Source: Porphyra umbilicalis (taxonomy: Eukaryota; Rhodophyta; Bangiophyceae; Bangiales; Bangiaceae). From it: a DNA stretch of 64,000 bases. The notes below the pieces were generated by a model. It was not told the origin of the DNA, did not search any database, and was given only the letters and a program-made list of their open reading frames with translations. The position numbers and the translations under genes were made by a program. The DNA lies in NCBI GenBank assembly GCA_002049455.2, contig KV918952.1, forward strand, positions 83,124 to 147,123, in the 5' to 3' direction. Below are positions 41,585-53,781 of the stretch, in pieces. How positions within the stretch are numbered: position 1 is the stretch's first letter; each line of letters begins with the position of its first letter.

Positions 41585-43571
41585 ATGACGCCCGCCGAGA
41601 CATTCTCTGTCGCCCTCCGCCTGGCCTTTGAGGTAACTCCCATTGATTCTGTGCACGGGTCCAATGTCCCGATGCTCTACCTCCTCCACATCGTCATGCA
41701 CTTCCGCAACTTGGTCAAGGTGCCCTCGGCCGCCGACACGGCGGCCCTGGCCAAGGACATGCAAGACCTCTTCGAGAAGTGCAATGTTAAAGGAGCTGTT
41801 GCCGTCCTTGCCGGTGCGCTCGGGGTCGAAGCCGAAAATTTGGACGTCAAGGAACGCGTGCTGGTATGTTGTGCCACTCCTGTTACCCCCGCACCTCCCT
41901 TTCATCTCTCCTTTTGTTGTCGAGCTTGTAGAGTGATACCTGTGCTCCATGATCGTCCACGCGGGCAGACGCTGACCACGGCTTACCGCTTCTCATTTGC
42001 ATACTGCTAGTTTTTCGGGCGCCTCTGCTGTGTACCGCGTACCCTCGGGGCCTTGTGTGTGGACAGATTGGCAAGCACGTGCAGCACCAGCCCTTCCTCT
42101 TCAACGGCATCGAGGCGGTGGCGCTCGTCAACCCCGGCAAAAAAGAGCGCGCATAGGAGTGCAAGATCATTCGGGGGCGAGAGGGCTGGCTGCTCCCCGC
42201 GCCTGCCGGCCGCCCGGCAGCGACGCCGGCGCTGACCGCGGCCGAAGCGGCCGCGGATGCTAAGAATGTGTCCGAAATTCTAGACAACAGCGGCACGGGG
42301 CTCCCCGGCTGTTGCGAGGCCCAGCGGATCGAGGCCCTTGTCGACGACTCGTCGGGCGACGGCAGTGCCCCGGTGGCAGGGAGCACCCCCCCCGCTGCCG
42401 TCAAGGTCGCCTTTAACTTGACAGATGCCCACAGGGCGGACCCTTGCTTCACGCCACTGCTGGACACCCTCCGCCCGCGTATGACTCCCGGCGGGGCGAC
42501 GACCGACGCGGCGTCGTCAGCCACCGCGGGTGGCCGCGGCCGCCGCACCGCTCGCGGTCGGGGAGCGCCCGCGGGTGGCACTGGTGGCGCCCGCCCGCCA
42601 CCCACGCCACCGGTGTCAGGTGTGGCCAAGCCCCGCCGGGGAAGGCGGGGCGCTGGGGTGGCCAAGTCTGTCCGCTCCGTGCGCACCGAGGAGCAGAATG
42701 CGCAGCAGGTGGCAGCCGAGGAGATGGCAACGGACGCCTTCCTGCAGGGGCAGGCAGCGGTGGACGTCGTCACGCCGCCCTACACGGTCAGGGAGGTGGA
42801 GCCCAACGAGGCGTGGGCCCACGGCGGCGTCTTGGTGGTCGTCCAGTTTCCCTTTGCCATCGACGACTCTTGGCGCCAGTCGCTGTCGCACTCGCACGCC
42901 AAGTGTCGCCTCGTCGTTCCTGCGGGCACCGCCGTCGGGGGCGGCCTGTACCTCGCCGCGGTGGGGCTCTACAACCCCAACGCCGTCCGAGCGGTGGCTT
43001 CGGGAGACCCAGAGCATGAGGCCGCCCGTACCGACGACAGGGCTGCCGAGAAGGACGGTGTTGAGGGTGACGACGCGGGGAAGGGGAGCGGTGACAAGGG
43101 TGCGGGAGCAGCGGCGATGGTGATGGCTCACAGGATGGGGGGTCACAGGGAGGGGACGGCGGCGCGCGCGAGGGTAATGCCGGCGACGACGGCACCAGCG
43201 GTGGCGGCGGTGGTGACGGCGGTATCGGCGGCCCGCCCCCCTATGTGAGGGAGAAGCGCGACACGTCACCGTCTCGTGCGGCTTCCCGCTTCCTGCCCGT
43301 CTCTATTGGCCTCCACGACGTGTACCTGAGCGCGCTCGGCATTACCAATGCCCAAGTGGGCGTAGCAGCGGGGTCGGTCGTGCGGATGCGCTTTATCAAG
43401 GGCTCGGCGCCGTCTCCGCTTGAGCTAGAGTTGCCGTTCTACTACCCAAAGGACCTGGACGTGACCGCACAAGCGTCGTGCGTGTTCCACGATCGCAACC
43501 AGATTGCAGTTGGCTTCGTCACAGTCGCACCATTGGCGGGCGAGCAGCACTTCTTTGTGATGAAGGATTAG
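41585..43571 (+). pseudogene. Right-end gene of the 22-kb element, copy A, unknown family
   Basis: Model: join(41585..41863, 42067..43571). The intron is 203 bp, from GTATGT to GACAG, and joins KERVL to IGKHVQHQPFLF in phase. Exon 1 is helical (MTPAETFSVALRLAFE...MLYLLHIVMHFRNLVKV). Exon 2 carries FLFNGIEAVALVNPGKK, an Arg/Gly-rich linker, an acidic-helical block (EEMATDAFLQGQAA), a beta-rich block and a C-terminal domain from RFLPVSIGLHDVYLSALG to HFFVMKD. I do not recognise the family. This copy has a TAG at 42154-42156 where copy B has TGG, and two extra bases around 43152-43166 that shift the frame. Its stop lies 566 bp from the element tip. Codon-level agreement with copy B supports a once-functional protein, perhaps the element's DNA-binding partner. 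Confidence 0.6.
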
Positions 43572-43749
43572 TGTCCCCACTGTTGGTGCTGTGCTTCTTT
43601 GCGGCGCGCGTTTTTTTCTGGGCTTTGTGTTGTGCTCTGTTGGCTCCACTGTCCGTTGCCACGGCGAACAAACGTAAACCTCCCTATTATAGCAACCGTG
43701 GGCACACCCTGCTACGGGTTGACTCGACTCTGTCGCTGTTACACGCACC

Positions 43750-44137
43750 CTCCGAGCAACTGGCGCCACTGTGCACGCGCGCCGCGCAGACTGTACCGGC
43801 CGCGGCACGACTTGTGCATGGCGCCTGTACGGCCGCTGCATGATTTGTGCATGGCGCCTGTACGGCCGCTGCATGATTCGTGTACGGCGCCTGCACCGCC
43901 GCCGTGCAACCAGATACAGACAGTCTGCACGGCACCGGTGCAAGGTTGATGCATCGAATCGATGCAATTTCCCCGTCGCAAGCCTGCCTCCGTGCAAGTG
44001 TCGTACATGTGTCATACAAAAACTTTGTACCAAAACCACCCGATCCGTACAAGAAATCGAGGCTTGTATCAGCTTGTATCCAATTGTATTCAAGCAGATA
44101 CAAGATCTTCCAGGGACATGGTCTAAGCCCCACTGTG
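43750..44137 (-). repeat. Right terminal and subterminal repeat region, copy A
   Basis: A 33-bp unit containing GTGCATGGCGCCTGTACGGC repeats (43814, 43847, then a diverged third). It is followed by GTGCAA, TTGTAC, CTTGTATC and TGCATCGAATCGATGCA words, and the tip CACTGTG at 44131-44137. The first 47 bases inward match the left end inverted. Confidence 0.65.
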
Positions 44138-44528
44138 CAGTGTACACTTCCATCGGCTAACGCCCCCCCTGCGGAGCAGACGTAGCAGCAGTGGAGTGTA
44201 GGACCTTTGTATTGACACAAAGCCCTTCGGAAGGGCGTTGCTGGCCTGTATTGCTCCATAAGGGAGTTCTGCAGGGGGGGGGGGGGCGGGGGGGCGGCGG
44301 TGTGCGACCCTTCTACAGAGTCCTTCCGGGCGTTTTCCAATCATCTGTTGCTACAGGGGTATTACTGAACGTGCCCTCTTCATGAAGGGCTGTTCAAATG
44401 GTGGCCCAGGCTCTTCTCACGAACGAAAGACGCATCAACGCGCATTTCTAGGTGCCAAACAGCCCGAATTCCCACTCAGATGCTCCGAAAACGGCGATTC
44501 CGGCACCTCAACATTTGATGCTCGACCT

Positions 44529-44544
44529 CGCATCATTTGATGCG
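44529..44544. repeat. Palindrome CGCATCATTTGATGCG, second occurrence
   Basis: Identical 16-mer to 18987-19002, a perfect palindrome with a 2-base centre, preceded by a related AACATTTGATGC. Sequence beyond the palindrome is not shared except for a short T-rich edge. Confidence 0.65.
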
Positions 44545-45902
44545 ATTTTTCGGTAGAATTGACACTAGTTCTCTGGCGAGAGTCATCTTCATGACGGGAG
44601 AGCGGGCGAGCCGCGAGCGCGGGCGTGCGCCCTGCGGCGCACCCCCGAGCCCGGCGTCCACCCCGCGCGGCCGCGCGCACACGTCTCGCCCCTCCTCTCC
44701 AACGCAGGCACCGGTGCCCGCCCCGCGCTCGCGCCCGTATCGCGCCTGTTCCCCAAAGCATGCGCCCCCAATAAGCGTCCTCGAGTCTCCACCCTCACGT
44801 GGCGCGGCACTGTCGGTGTCGTGGGATAGGTCCAGCCTGCCACCGTCAGCGCACCGCATGCGGCGCGGATCGCCCCGAGCCGTGCGGTCGCGCATCCGCG
44901 TGGATGACAGGTGGCTTGGTGCCACTCGTCAGTCATTCATACTCGCCATTTGCACGAAAGTCTGGTCCGTTGTGCTTATGCTTGTGTACACGTCTCAGAG
45001 ACATATACACACATGAATAAAATATGCATACCGCGCTGTCGGCAGCTGAGTGTACGGGGTTCCAGGCGTGCCGCACGAGCCGCCCGATGCCAGCACGGCC
45101 ATGCCACTGCGCGTCGTGCCCCCGCCGATGGGCTCCAGACGGCGCGCAGCGGCCCAGTTGCCTGCAGTATTGGCCATGAAAGGGACAGATGACGCGGCTG
45201 CGGCGGCGTGCAGGGGCTGGAATCTGCCCACCACGCGCCGGTACCACCTCAACTGCGCAACACTATCACAACGGCTGCGGTGCACTGGCCGCTTTTGCAC
45301 GGGCTCCTCGCTGGCGGTGGGCACGAACCGAGTTTCCACCCCCCTGCCCCACGAGACCTCTGGCCGGCTCGCTGCCCAATTGGTGAATGGCGTCACGCGG
45401 TGGGGCGGCAGTATGACGCGCCCCTTTCTCGGCCCGCTTGGGCCGTCGGAGCTCCTGCACAAAGCGACGCGGTCCAGCTGACCATCTAATTCGTGTAGAA
45501 TCGATGATCCAAAAAGACGGTCCGGCAAGTCCCGCCCAGACTAGCTATAAACTCCGTGAAGAGATCAATTACTTTACCCCGTGGACACTCACAATAGATC
45601 AGTTGCTCTTGTCATACTGCCGTACGATTGGGTCCCGTATGGCCACGTGTATCACTCAAGACCAATAGAGTAAATGATGTAGCGACTGAATTGGCGCAGA
45701 AGCGGCTGTTAAAATAACGTCTCGAGCGATGTACGCCAATCAGTCAGGCTGCTAACTACCCCAGGGCAAGGGGAGGTGGCCGCCGCGGGCCACCTCATGC
45801 TTATGGTGGCCGGATCGACGACGCCGCAAGTCTTCAATCGGGTAAGCTTATCGCCACCAGGTTGGTCTGTCGTAAAGTTAAGCGTTGCCGACGCGGAAAG
45901 CC

Positions 45903-46163
45903 ATGTCCACGAAGGATCGCCGCGGAAGCTTCGGGTACAGCGGGACCAAGTACGGGATTAAGGTCATCCTCGGGTTGGGCGGGACTCGCTACTACGTCCC
46001 TGTCTGTGCCCTAGACCAAGTCGTCGGGACCATCGAGAGAGAAGAGATCCACTGTATTTTGTTTAGCAGAGATCCGTTCTCCGATGGCCAGTGGGGCAAG
46101 AGACCATACCATGAACGTGCTTGGGCAATTGAAAAATGTTGGGTTGTTGAGTTTGCTACGTAA
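45903..46163 (+). CDS. Small unknown protein, 86 residues
   Basis: ATG in the context AAGCCATGTCC, and a frame to TAA at 46161-46163 with balanced composition: KDRRGSFGYSGTKYGIKVIL, then GGTRYYVPVCALDQVVGTI and a C-terminal HERAWAIEKCWVVEF. The alternation of hydrophobic and charged residues looks more protein-like than neighbouring frames. An upstream open segment ending in a GTAAGC donor near 45840 could be a first exon. No family recognised; it may be the 3' end of a transposon gene. Confidence 0.3.
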   Translation: MSTKDRRGSFGYSGTKYGIKVILGLGGTRYYVPVCALDQVVGTIEREEIHCILFSRDPFSDGQWGKRPYHERAWAIEKCWVVEFAT

Positions 46164-49100
46164 AAATTAAGCTAGAAGACTTGAGAACTATGTTGATATG
46201 GTGCGTGTCCCAAAAGGAGACATGCGCGTTTTCTGAAGGACTGCCACATCACTGCACGGGAGCACGAGTACGAATGGGAGCGCGTGGGCGCAAGTGCCGA
46301 AGGGGAGTCGCACCGGCAGCAGAGGAGGGGTATCGTCGGCCACCTGCGGGGCAGGACGTGCCGGAGCAGCGACAACCCACTGACTGGCTGCCGCGACCCG
46401 CCTGCCGGGGAGGACGTGGACAAACGCTCAAGGGCGGGGCACAAAGTCGGCAGCGGGCAGCGTCGCCGCGGCTGTGGTCCGGAGAGGGGGGCAGGATGCG
46501 TCGGGGCACGGCGCTTTGCTCCTTTTTTGCGCAGGTGCAATATGCTGTTCTAATCCAATTTTCTTGTGGTAACGTCTTGTGGGACCGACCCATATTGTCA
46601 GTTTTCTCACGATTTGCGGGTCTGGCGGGGACATCCCGGCCAAAGACCACCCACTATGCGCCAGCGAGGAATTGCTGGCAGCTCTACTGACATCACGCGG
46701 ACAGGCAATAGATACAAGCAATGCGCACAGAAGACAGTCAATGAGAGCGCTGCTGCAGCTTGCATGATCGTCAATCTTTAATGTGGCCTACCATCCGCCA
46801 CAGATTCGGACTCATCTTGATGCAGTGCACAGGTCACTCATCGGGAGATGCGCCGTCGCCCTCTAGAAAAAGTGGGACAAAGCGTTGACGTGCTGGATGT
46901 CCGGCGATGGTTGCATCTCAGCGGACGCGCGTTTTGTTGTCTTTGTCCTATTTGTACCCCCGCATCCCTCCCCCCGTCCGCAGAGGTGCCCACCCGCCCG
47001 ATCGAGCATGCATCGGTGCGTCTGGGTGCTCGGGAGCATCTTCCGCACCAGGAGGGGCCCTTTCCCTCCAACATCTTCCCCATTCTACCCACTATTCCCG
47101 CACCCCGTGTCCGCGGCCATGCCGGCCGTACTGCTACTGCAGTCGCTTCTACCTAGAGCCGCCGCCGTCGGCCGCCGCGCCTTCCCACAACTGCCAGTGG
47201 CCGCAAACGGGCCGCTGCCGGCAGTCGACAAATGAACAACTGACAAACTGCCACCGCGACCCGGGGACGTCCCTCCCGTCCAAATGCAGCAAGGAGCAGG
47301 CGGGAGGAAGCAGGGAGGGCTGCGCGGGCGGCGCGCCAGCCGCCGCACGCAGGCTGCTCCCGGCGCCGCGGGTCAACCGGGAAGGCGAGGGGCGTCGCGC
47401 TACGCCGTCGGTGACGTAGCAGCCGGGGAGCCCCCGAGGGGACGGAGGGGGAAAGACCACGTCGGCACGGCCTTGACACGAAGGGGGGGCGCAGCGGTGC
47501 CCAACACACACCTCCCATTGCGCATAGAACGTGTCACACGTCTCACCGTTTTCGCCCGCCGTTCTCGCCGCCGCGATTCGGCATCCTGCTTGGCTCACTT
47601 CGGCAGATGTTTGACTCCAACGGTCTGTGCACCGCAGAAACGCGAATGCTGTGATGGGGCCGTAATGTAGCTAATTAGTGTGGAACGATTTGTGAAGCGC
47701 GGTTCAGCCGCCCCTTCACATCCGAACATGCCATAATGTTTCTTTTGACATGGAGAGGGGTCCGGTAGTGTAACGCTGGCCAGTGAATGGGCGGTCAAAC
47801 ATGTGTCTGCATGGCGATGAAGTGAAACGGGGGGCTCAATGCCCATTCAGGAACTGTCCACAAAAAAAGGGTGGCTCCCACAATCGCGGAAACAGCCGTA
47901 TTGCTCCAGTACCAGTAAAGGATCACAGGGGCGGCTGCGGATTGTGAAATTCGGACTGGGGTGGGCAAACACTCTGTCATGCGTCGGCCGCAGTTCGGCA
48001 CTACCTGCAGGCAGGCCCTTTCCACTTATGCTTCCCCTGGTGCAACAAACTCTCCCTGCACGCCTGCGTTCACTGCCTCCAGAGGCCTCTGTGAGAAGCG
48101 GCGCTGGGAAACCCTTCCGACATCCCCTGCCGCTTCACTGACTGCACATTCTTCCCCATCAAACCCTGCGACCTGTGAGCTCGGCCGGCTGGTATTCTTC
48201 TCGTCGCCATATTCTTTGGTTGCGCAGACACCTCGCGGCGGACGGCCCCCTCCCACAGCTCGCCCGCGAGTGGCGCCCCGCGACAAACTCCGGTCGTTGA
48301 GTTCTCCTGTTTTTGTTGGCGGTAACCAGAGGACAGCGAGCCCTGGTCAGTCGACAGCAACCGTCTGGCGCCTATCACACTGCAGTCTGCGGAGGCGGGC
48401 GCGCACCGGATCCGTCTCGGAGCTCCTCTCCTACCGTTTCCCCCCTCCCCGTACTGAATGCGTGCCTGCGGCAGTCACCCCCCCCCCACGCCTAACCATG
48501 GCCGGCGCGCCTTGGCCTACCGTCGACTGAAGCGTCGGCGGAGCGGATCTACATTTGACTGCCGCGGCAGCGGTACGAGCGGTGTGAGTTCGCCGCCGCG
48601 ACGGCAGCTATGAATCTTTGTCGGCGGTGCTTGACGGAGCGCGGTGGGTTTTCTTTGCACGCGCCGGCGGTGGATGAAGTCGGGAGGAATCGGAATGCAC
48701 AAATGCGGGGAGAGGCCAGCGTCGCCCTTTTACGCGGCGCCGCTGACGAACGTCCTACGGGAAATGCATGATCAAAAAAGCACGATATCCCAAACGCAAG
48801 CCAATAAGAATCCCTCGTGTTGACCCGCAACCCAGAGTGGCTTTGACATCGGAGCGCACCAGTAGAATTCTCTGGCTAGATTCGACTTCACAATGAGCAA
48901 CAGTCGCTGCGGACTTGGAATCAATGAGCCTGCATGAGCCACACGCTGCCAACCTAAGTAGCCTGGGGTTATGTGCGTGACAACGAAGGTGGCCTGCGCC
49001 ACAGATCTCGACACAGAACTGTTCCATTGCTATTTTCGTCCGGCGGGTAATGTTGACCATCTGCGAGTAACGTTAGCCATCCGGGAGTCAACGATTCTAA

Positions 49101-50639
49101 CAGTGTTGACATATGAACCCGATCTGGCACTGCTTCTTGACCCTTGCTACGGCTACATCTGCTCAGGTTGAATGAAACCAAGCTCTCCCCCCTCGGTATG
49201 ACGCACATCAATCTTTTCTCACGCCACCAGCTTTCCAACAAATCTTGCTCCATAAGGAAAGATGCACTCTGCGGGGCATAGCGCGCCCTCTCGTGAGGCG
49301 GAAGGGAGACCGAAGGAGACCACAATTGATTAAAATCATTCTGTTTTTGTCCAGCTGGGGGTCCTTGCCGCTTGCAAGCGTCTTCTTCGCGACGGTTCGT
49401 ACCGCTGCCCGCCCAAACTGGGCTGCAGGCCGCTCCTGTCCCCGTGCCCGCCCAATGAGTGCCGTTATTTTATCGCCTAACGCATTGGAGTACCCTTCCT
49501 TTCCTTCACCGAGCTGACAGGCGATCCCGAAGAGCACGAGCACCACTACTTCCCCCCCCTGTCCACCACCGCCCCCCTCCTCACACCACTGTGATCCCTC
49601 AGGAGCTGTGCTTTCCGGTGAACATCCTGCCATCGTGGGTGATTCTGTTTTGCACGCAGCGTGAACCTGCGTCCGACGTAGTGGCCTTCGACCGTCGCTG
49701 TCACCTTCCCTCCCCTTGACGTCGCTCCAACTACCGTTATCGTCAGTCCTGCTACAGCTGTAATTGGGCCGCCGCTGACTGCTACAGCCACAAACCACCA
49801 CTACTGCCTCTGAATTCCACACGTCTGGCTTCTGCCGTGGCGCTCGAGCCCCCCCCCTTCCCCCCCCCCCCCCCCGCAGCCCCCCTTTCCCCGCTCCCCC
49901 CTGCAACCTCCGGCCTCTCCCTTCTCAACACGAGCCTCCCTTCTCTCTCTCCCAACCTGGGTTGCCTTGGGACGGCGCAGGCCTCTATTCCCGCTTTTAT
50001 TCTTCCTCTGCCAATGGGCATCACATGCAGGCGCTTCCGCCCCGGTGCCGCACGTCTAGGGCTGTGAGGGTCGCGGGAAGGTGGCTCTTGGAGCTTTGGC
50101 ATGACGCGTCGTTGCTCCAGAAACCGAAGAAGAGAACACTATGGTGAAACTCACGCTGCAAACTTCCCCGTCGTGTGGCAGAGAAGCTTCAGTTCTGATG
50201 GTCGTCATTACCCGCACCTGTTTTTGTGGGTACTATGTTTTGCGCAACGACATGCTGTGTGCTCGAAAAGCGGAAAAGACGACTGCGCTCAAGACACTCC
50301 ACGGACCTCATCCGTATGTTTGGTTTGAGAAATGAAGTGCAGGAAGCTTTATTGTCAGATGAATGTTCAAAATACCCAGCCAGACGGATACAGCATGAGT
50401 GCGTCACCGCTGCTGGCTCCACAGTCTTCACGGGCCGACTGCCGGAGTAGATTGATGGACATGCGTCCCGCATGCAAATACCTGGCCACACCATCGGGCC
50501 TGTACCTTCGGGCGGGCTTCTTCCTGAAAACTGAAGGCTTCCGTCGCCGACGGCTTTATTCGCGGCCTGCAGGCCGCGGTCCGCCCGACGACAAGAACAC
50601 AGCCCCGTAGCACGTACCATGAGCTTACCGCGCGTCTGG

Positions 50640-51130
50640 AATTGCAGGGGCGGGGACGGGGCGAAGTTGGGTTCGGGGGGCAGAGCAGGACTGGGTAGAG
50701 TGGGGCACGGCCGGATACGGCGGGGTAGATGGGGCGTGCCAGGGTTGGGTAGGCGCGCGGAGCAGAGCGGGGTGAGGTTTGGTGGAACAGGGCGCGGCGG
50801 GGCGCGGCGGGGCGAGACAGGGCGGTGCTGCGCGGGGCGGATCGGGACAGGGTAGGGCGGGGTGGAGTCGAGCGTGGCGTTGAGGGACGGGGCGGGGCGG
50901 GATGACGTGGTGTTTGTAGAGGTTGGGCGGGGCGGAGATTGGCACGAACCGGGGTGGTGCGAGGCGGGGGAGGTCGTGTCGTTTGTGGAGGGGGTGGGGC
51001 CGGGGCGGGACGCGTTAGGGTGGGGTTCTCGGTGATGGGCGGAGCAGGCAAGGGCGGGGCGGGGCGGCAGGAGTGGGGGGGAGCGGGGGATCGAGCAAGA
51101 AGGGAGGAGGAGGGGTGGGGCGGAAGGCGG
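50640..51130. repeat. G-rich degenerate minisatellite
   Basis: Irregular repetition of GGGGCGGGG, GGGTAGG and GGCGGGGCGAGACAGGGCGG words on the plus strand with almost no C runs. The minus-strand frame through it is Pro/Arg/Ser-only and should not be called a gene. G-quadruplex formation is likely on the plus strand. Confidence 0.7.
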
Positions 51131-52375
51131 GCGTCCCGGCTGGGGAGTGCGGGGGCAAGACATGCGACGCCACGCAGTGTCAAAAACAAGCTTTCCGTAA
51201 TACGTTCTTCAAACGTACCCTTCTTCCGTTGGTCATCACAAAGATGCCAGGCCGCGTCATGGCGTCCCGGGGACATGCTATTCTTCGGACGGCGGCCCCA
51301 CGATCAACAGCAGCAATGCAATAAAAGCAATGACAGCCATGTAATAATTTGCCAGGGTGCGTCACAGACTCTCTACAGAGTTACATTAGTCGTGCGTTTT
51401 GGATCATTGGGCCAAAGGAGGGCCTCTCGCGAACTTACCCCCAGTTCCCAACCGGGCAGGATGTTGGGCTTTCCAAACCCTAAATCCAGGCACATGCGAG
51501 CAATACCTTGGCCTTCAAGGCGCTGGCGTACTCGGCGACGCATCGAAACCGGGCATGCCGGCCGACTCCGTGGCCGCGAGCACGCCCGGGCGCACGGACA
51601 GCCACGTTATTGTGGCGGGGGGGCCGCGGGGCACGGAAAGGGTCGCCGCCGCTGCCCCCGAAACGGAGGCGGCCCGCCGGCGTGGCGCAACGCCAACGGG
51701 CAAGGCCGTCTCTCAGCCGCGCAGCACACCTGCGCGCGGCGGGCTTGGCGGCCGACACGGCGCACGGGCGGGCGGGTGGGATCGACCGCCGTGCTGTAGG
51801 GCGCCTCTAACCGGACCGTTGCATCCCGTCAGCAACCACTGATGCGCCGCCGCAACAGAATCCGGTGCGCTGGCACGATCACACGCGAGTCATCGTGCGT
51901 GCTCCGAGCCCCCGAAGTCGCTCCGCGCGGTCGTCACGCATAGCTCGGGGCGGTGAAGGGGGGTGGGGGGGCAGGCGCCGTCCGGACCCTGTGACCCCGG
52001 TGGAAGGACAGTCCTTCTCAGCCATGGAACTCAATTCGCTTTCAGCGTCTTCGCGACCCTTGCAGCACCGACACTCCCTTAAATCCGTGAGGACACGAAT
52101 GTTCACTGCCACCTGTGAAGCGAAGAGCGAGTCCCTTGATCCAAGTATAAGTGTGCATCACTACACTTTGAGAGCGCCCTGTCCTAACAGCCAGGGAACA
52201 TTGGAACGGCCAGAGGCAGTCCGATCCAGAAGCCATGGCTTATCATTAGAATCTGGCTCCCTAATTCGATACCCGGCGCGCGTTTGGTTCACGCCAACTT
52301 CGGTTTTGTTTCACATCATTCTCCTGTATCCGTGGACGTTGTAACCGGAACGCGCTGTAGTACACCCGCTATCCC

Positions 52376-52495
52376 AAAAGTTTCACACTCCAACTGTCTA
52401 AAAAACAGTTGCGAAGCGGATGCCACAAAGGCCTGAAGGCCGATTTTGCAACAGTTTTGCAACAATTGGAGTGCGAAGTGTTGTTGAGAGAACAA
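52376..52495. mobile_element. Foldback MITE, copy 2, diverged
   Basis: Contains CACACTCCAACTGTCT on one side and GCAACAATTGGAGTGCGAAG inverted on the other, with AGGCC near the centre, matching the core words of the 13389-13512 element. Arms are imperfect and the left one has local rearrangement (an AAAAAACAGTTGCG insertion). Confidence 0.6.
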
Positions 52496-52766
52496 CTAAA
52501 AATACATCGTGTTCTATCTGTAAGATTGGGGGTGATTTAGAAAAGTCTTTGAAGTTTGGTCAATTCTTCGTAACTTGACGTCCTGGAAATCGCAGGTCAT
52601 TCGACAATGATTCCATGGCCGGCGATCGTTGTGCACGGAATCACTGTAGAAGAGAGAACCATGATCAATCTGCACACGGTTACTCTGCTGTCGTCTGCCC
52701 TCGGTGCACACATGTCCACGCGTGAACAAAAAAGGCAACCAGCACGGAAGCGTAGGGCATTGTAGG
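52496..52766. other. 3' flank of the recombinase-like gene
   Basis: AT-moderate sequence with no coding frame or repeat that I can support. Confidence 0.4.
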
Positions 52767-53781
52767 CTACCACGAGCTCTTGGTCGTGTACACATACCGC
52801 TTCTCAGGGCGGTTGGACAGAGCCTGGAACCGGATGAAGGAGTCCGAGTCGTTCCAGCCGCCGGTTTCCATTATCCACATTGGTGTCTGGTACAGGGCCT
52901 CGTACAGCTGAACGCTCGACGGGCTTCGGCGTGTGAGTGGCCAACTGGTTGGCATCCAGCACAACGCACGGCTCGTACGAACGGCGCATCCACGACACCA
53001 TAGAGAGTGAGGCAATGGGCTTCTTGTGGTACATCGCATCGTGCCGCCGACCGTCCTCATGTGGCAGAAGACAAACCCTGGCTGACCGCGTCGCATGCGC
53101 ATCCACGTGACAAACGCCAGCACGGAGTTTAATATTCATTGAAGACATGCAACGCAACGGAAACAAAATCCCAGAACAGACATCATGAAAGAAAGTGAGC
53201 TCAGCCTGCTGCAAAGAATGAACACTTCCAACACGCAAAGCACACAGATTCAAGTGAGACGAACAAGGAAAAATACACATGTACCGTGGGTCGAGGACAA
53301 AGCTGGTGGGCCACGGAGCCAGCTCGTACACTTGCTTTTCGAGGCTGTTCTTGGTCGCCTCTTCCAGGCTAATTTCGGACGACATCTTCGACCAACTCAG
53401 GTGTTGCGTTGTTAGGGGAGACAGCTCGCTGAAGCGCAGCGTAAACAACATGCCGTATGTCAAAGCCGAGTGCATGCTGACCACGGTCGGATCACAAGCC
53501 GCCAGCTCCCGACCAGGAAAGTACAAGGCATGGAAGGTACGGATATGAACGGGCACCAGGACGTCGACGAAGTCATCCCCGGATTTATCAACGCGGGCTT
53601 TTTCGTTGTCTTGGGCGGCCTTGATGTCGTGGACGATGGCGGAACGCGCAGAGTTTCCAAATGTCGACAGTGCGCCGTCCTTCGAGAAAATGACATTCCA
53701 AGCCCTCCCGCCACACTGCATGGTCGCCTCGTATTGCTCCTCGAGGGCCAGAACGATCTGGTTCCCTACTGAGAGCCCCAA
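52767..53781 (-). pseudogene. Tyrosine-recombinase-like gene (Crypton/DIRS type), decayed
   Basis: Minus strand. The first frame holds a helical N-terminal part, then SALTYGMLFTLRFSELSPLT, which resembles box I of tyrosine recombinases (the TGLRxSEL pattern with its Arg), and runs to WPTSFVLDPR. A GTACAT donor follows (about 53282), with candidate acceptors near 53210. The next coding part is a different frame: VLAFVTWMRMRRGQPGFVF and, at the C-terminus, QTPMWIMETGGWNDSDSFIR, which resembles the (G)WxS(D)xxxxRY end of these enzymes. The expected final Tyr appears as Phe (SFIRFQ), and the box II HxxR is not intact: the frame reads HTPK and then shifts. The start at 53781 is uncertain. The family call rests on two motifs only. 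Confidence 0.45.

Larger units (their letters stand above)
22002..44140. mobile_element. Candidate giant CACTA-like transposon, 22.1 kb, with CAG duplications
   Basis: The left end reads CACAGTAGATCTTAGACCA from 22005. The right end, on the minus strand from 44137, reads CACAGTGGGGCTTAGACCA. About 39 of the first 47 bases agree. The trinucleotide CAG sits directly outside both ends (22002-22004 and 44138-44140). Inverted ends starting CAC, 3-bp duplications and dense subterminal short repeats are CACTA-superfamily traits. Each end has an outward-facing gene whose stop lies about 0.55 kb from the tip. The right 2.5 kb recurs at 60185-62676, so the right end is a genuine family boundary. Nested inside are a hAT transposase, tRNA-derived repeats and a large GC-rich repeat field. 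The alternative is two separate same-family elements in opposite orientation; the matching CAG argues for one, at 1 in 64 by chance. Confidence 0.5.
44141..52375. other. Eight kilobases with little recognisable content
   Basis: Open frames are short or low complexity. 44270-44287 is a G run, 44570-44900 is GC-rich without motif, and 48.9-49.2 kb and 51.2-51.4 kb are AT-richer. A small frame at 45903 and a G-rich array at 50.6 kb are listed separately. A minus frame at 44995-45528 (177 codons) has no motif and overlaps other open frames. Confidence 0.45.

Noticed and set aside
50189-51276. Pro/Arg/Ser-rich minus-strand frames of 280-320 codons
   Set aside because: They follow a G-rich degenerate minisatellite; the openness is due to base composition.
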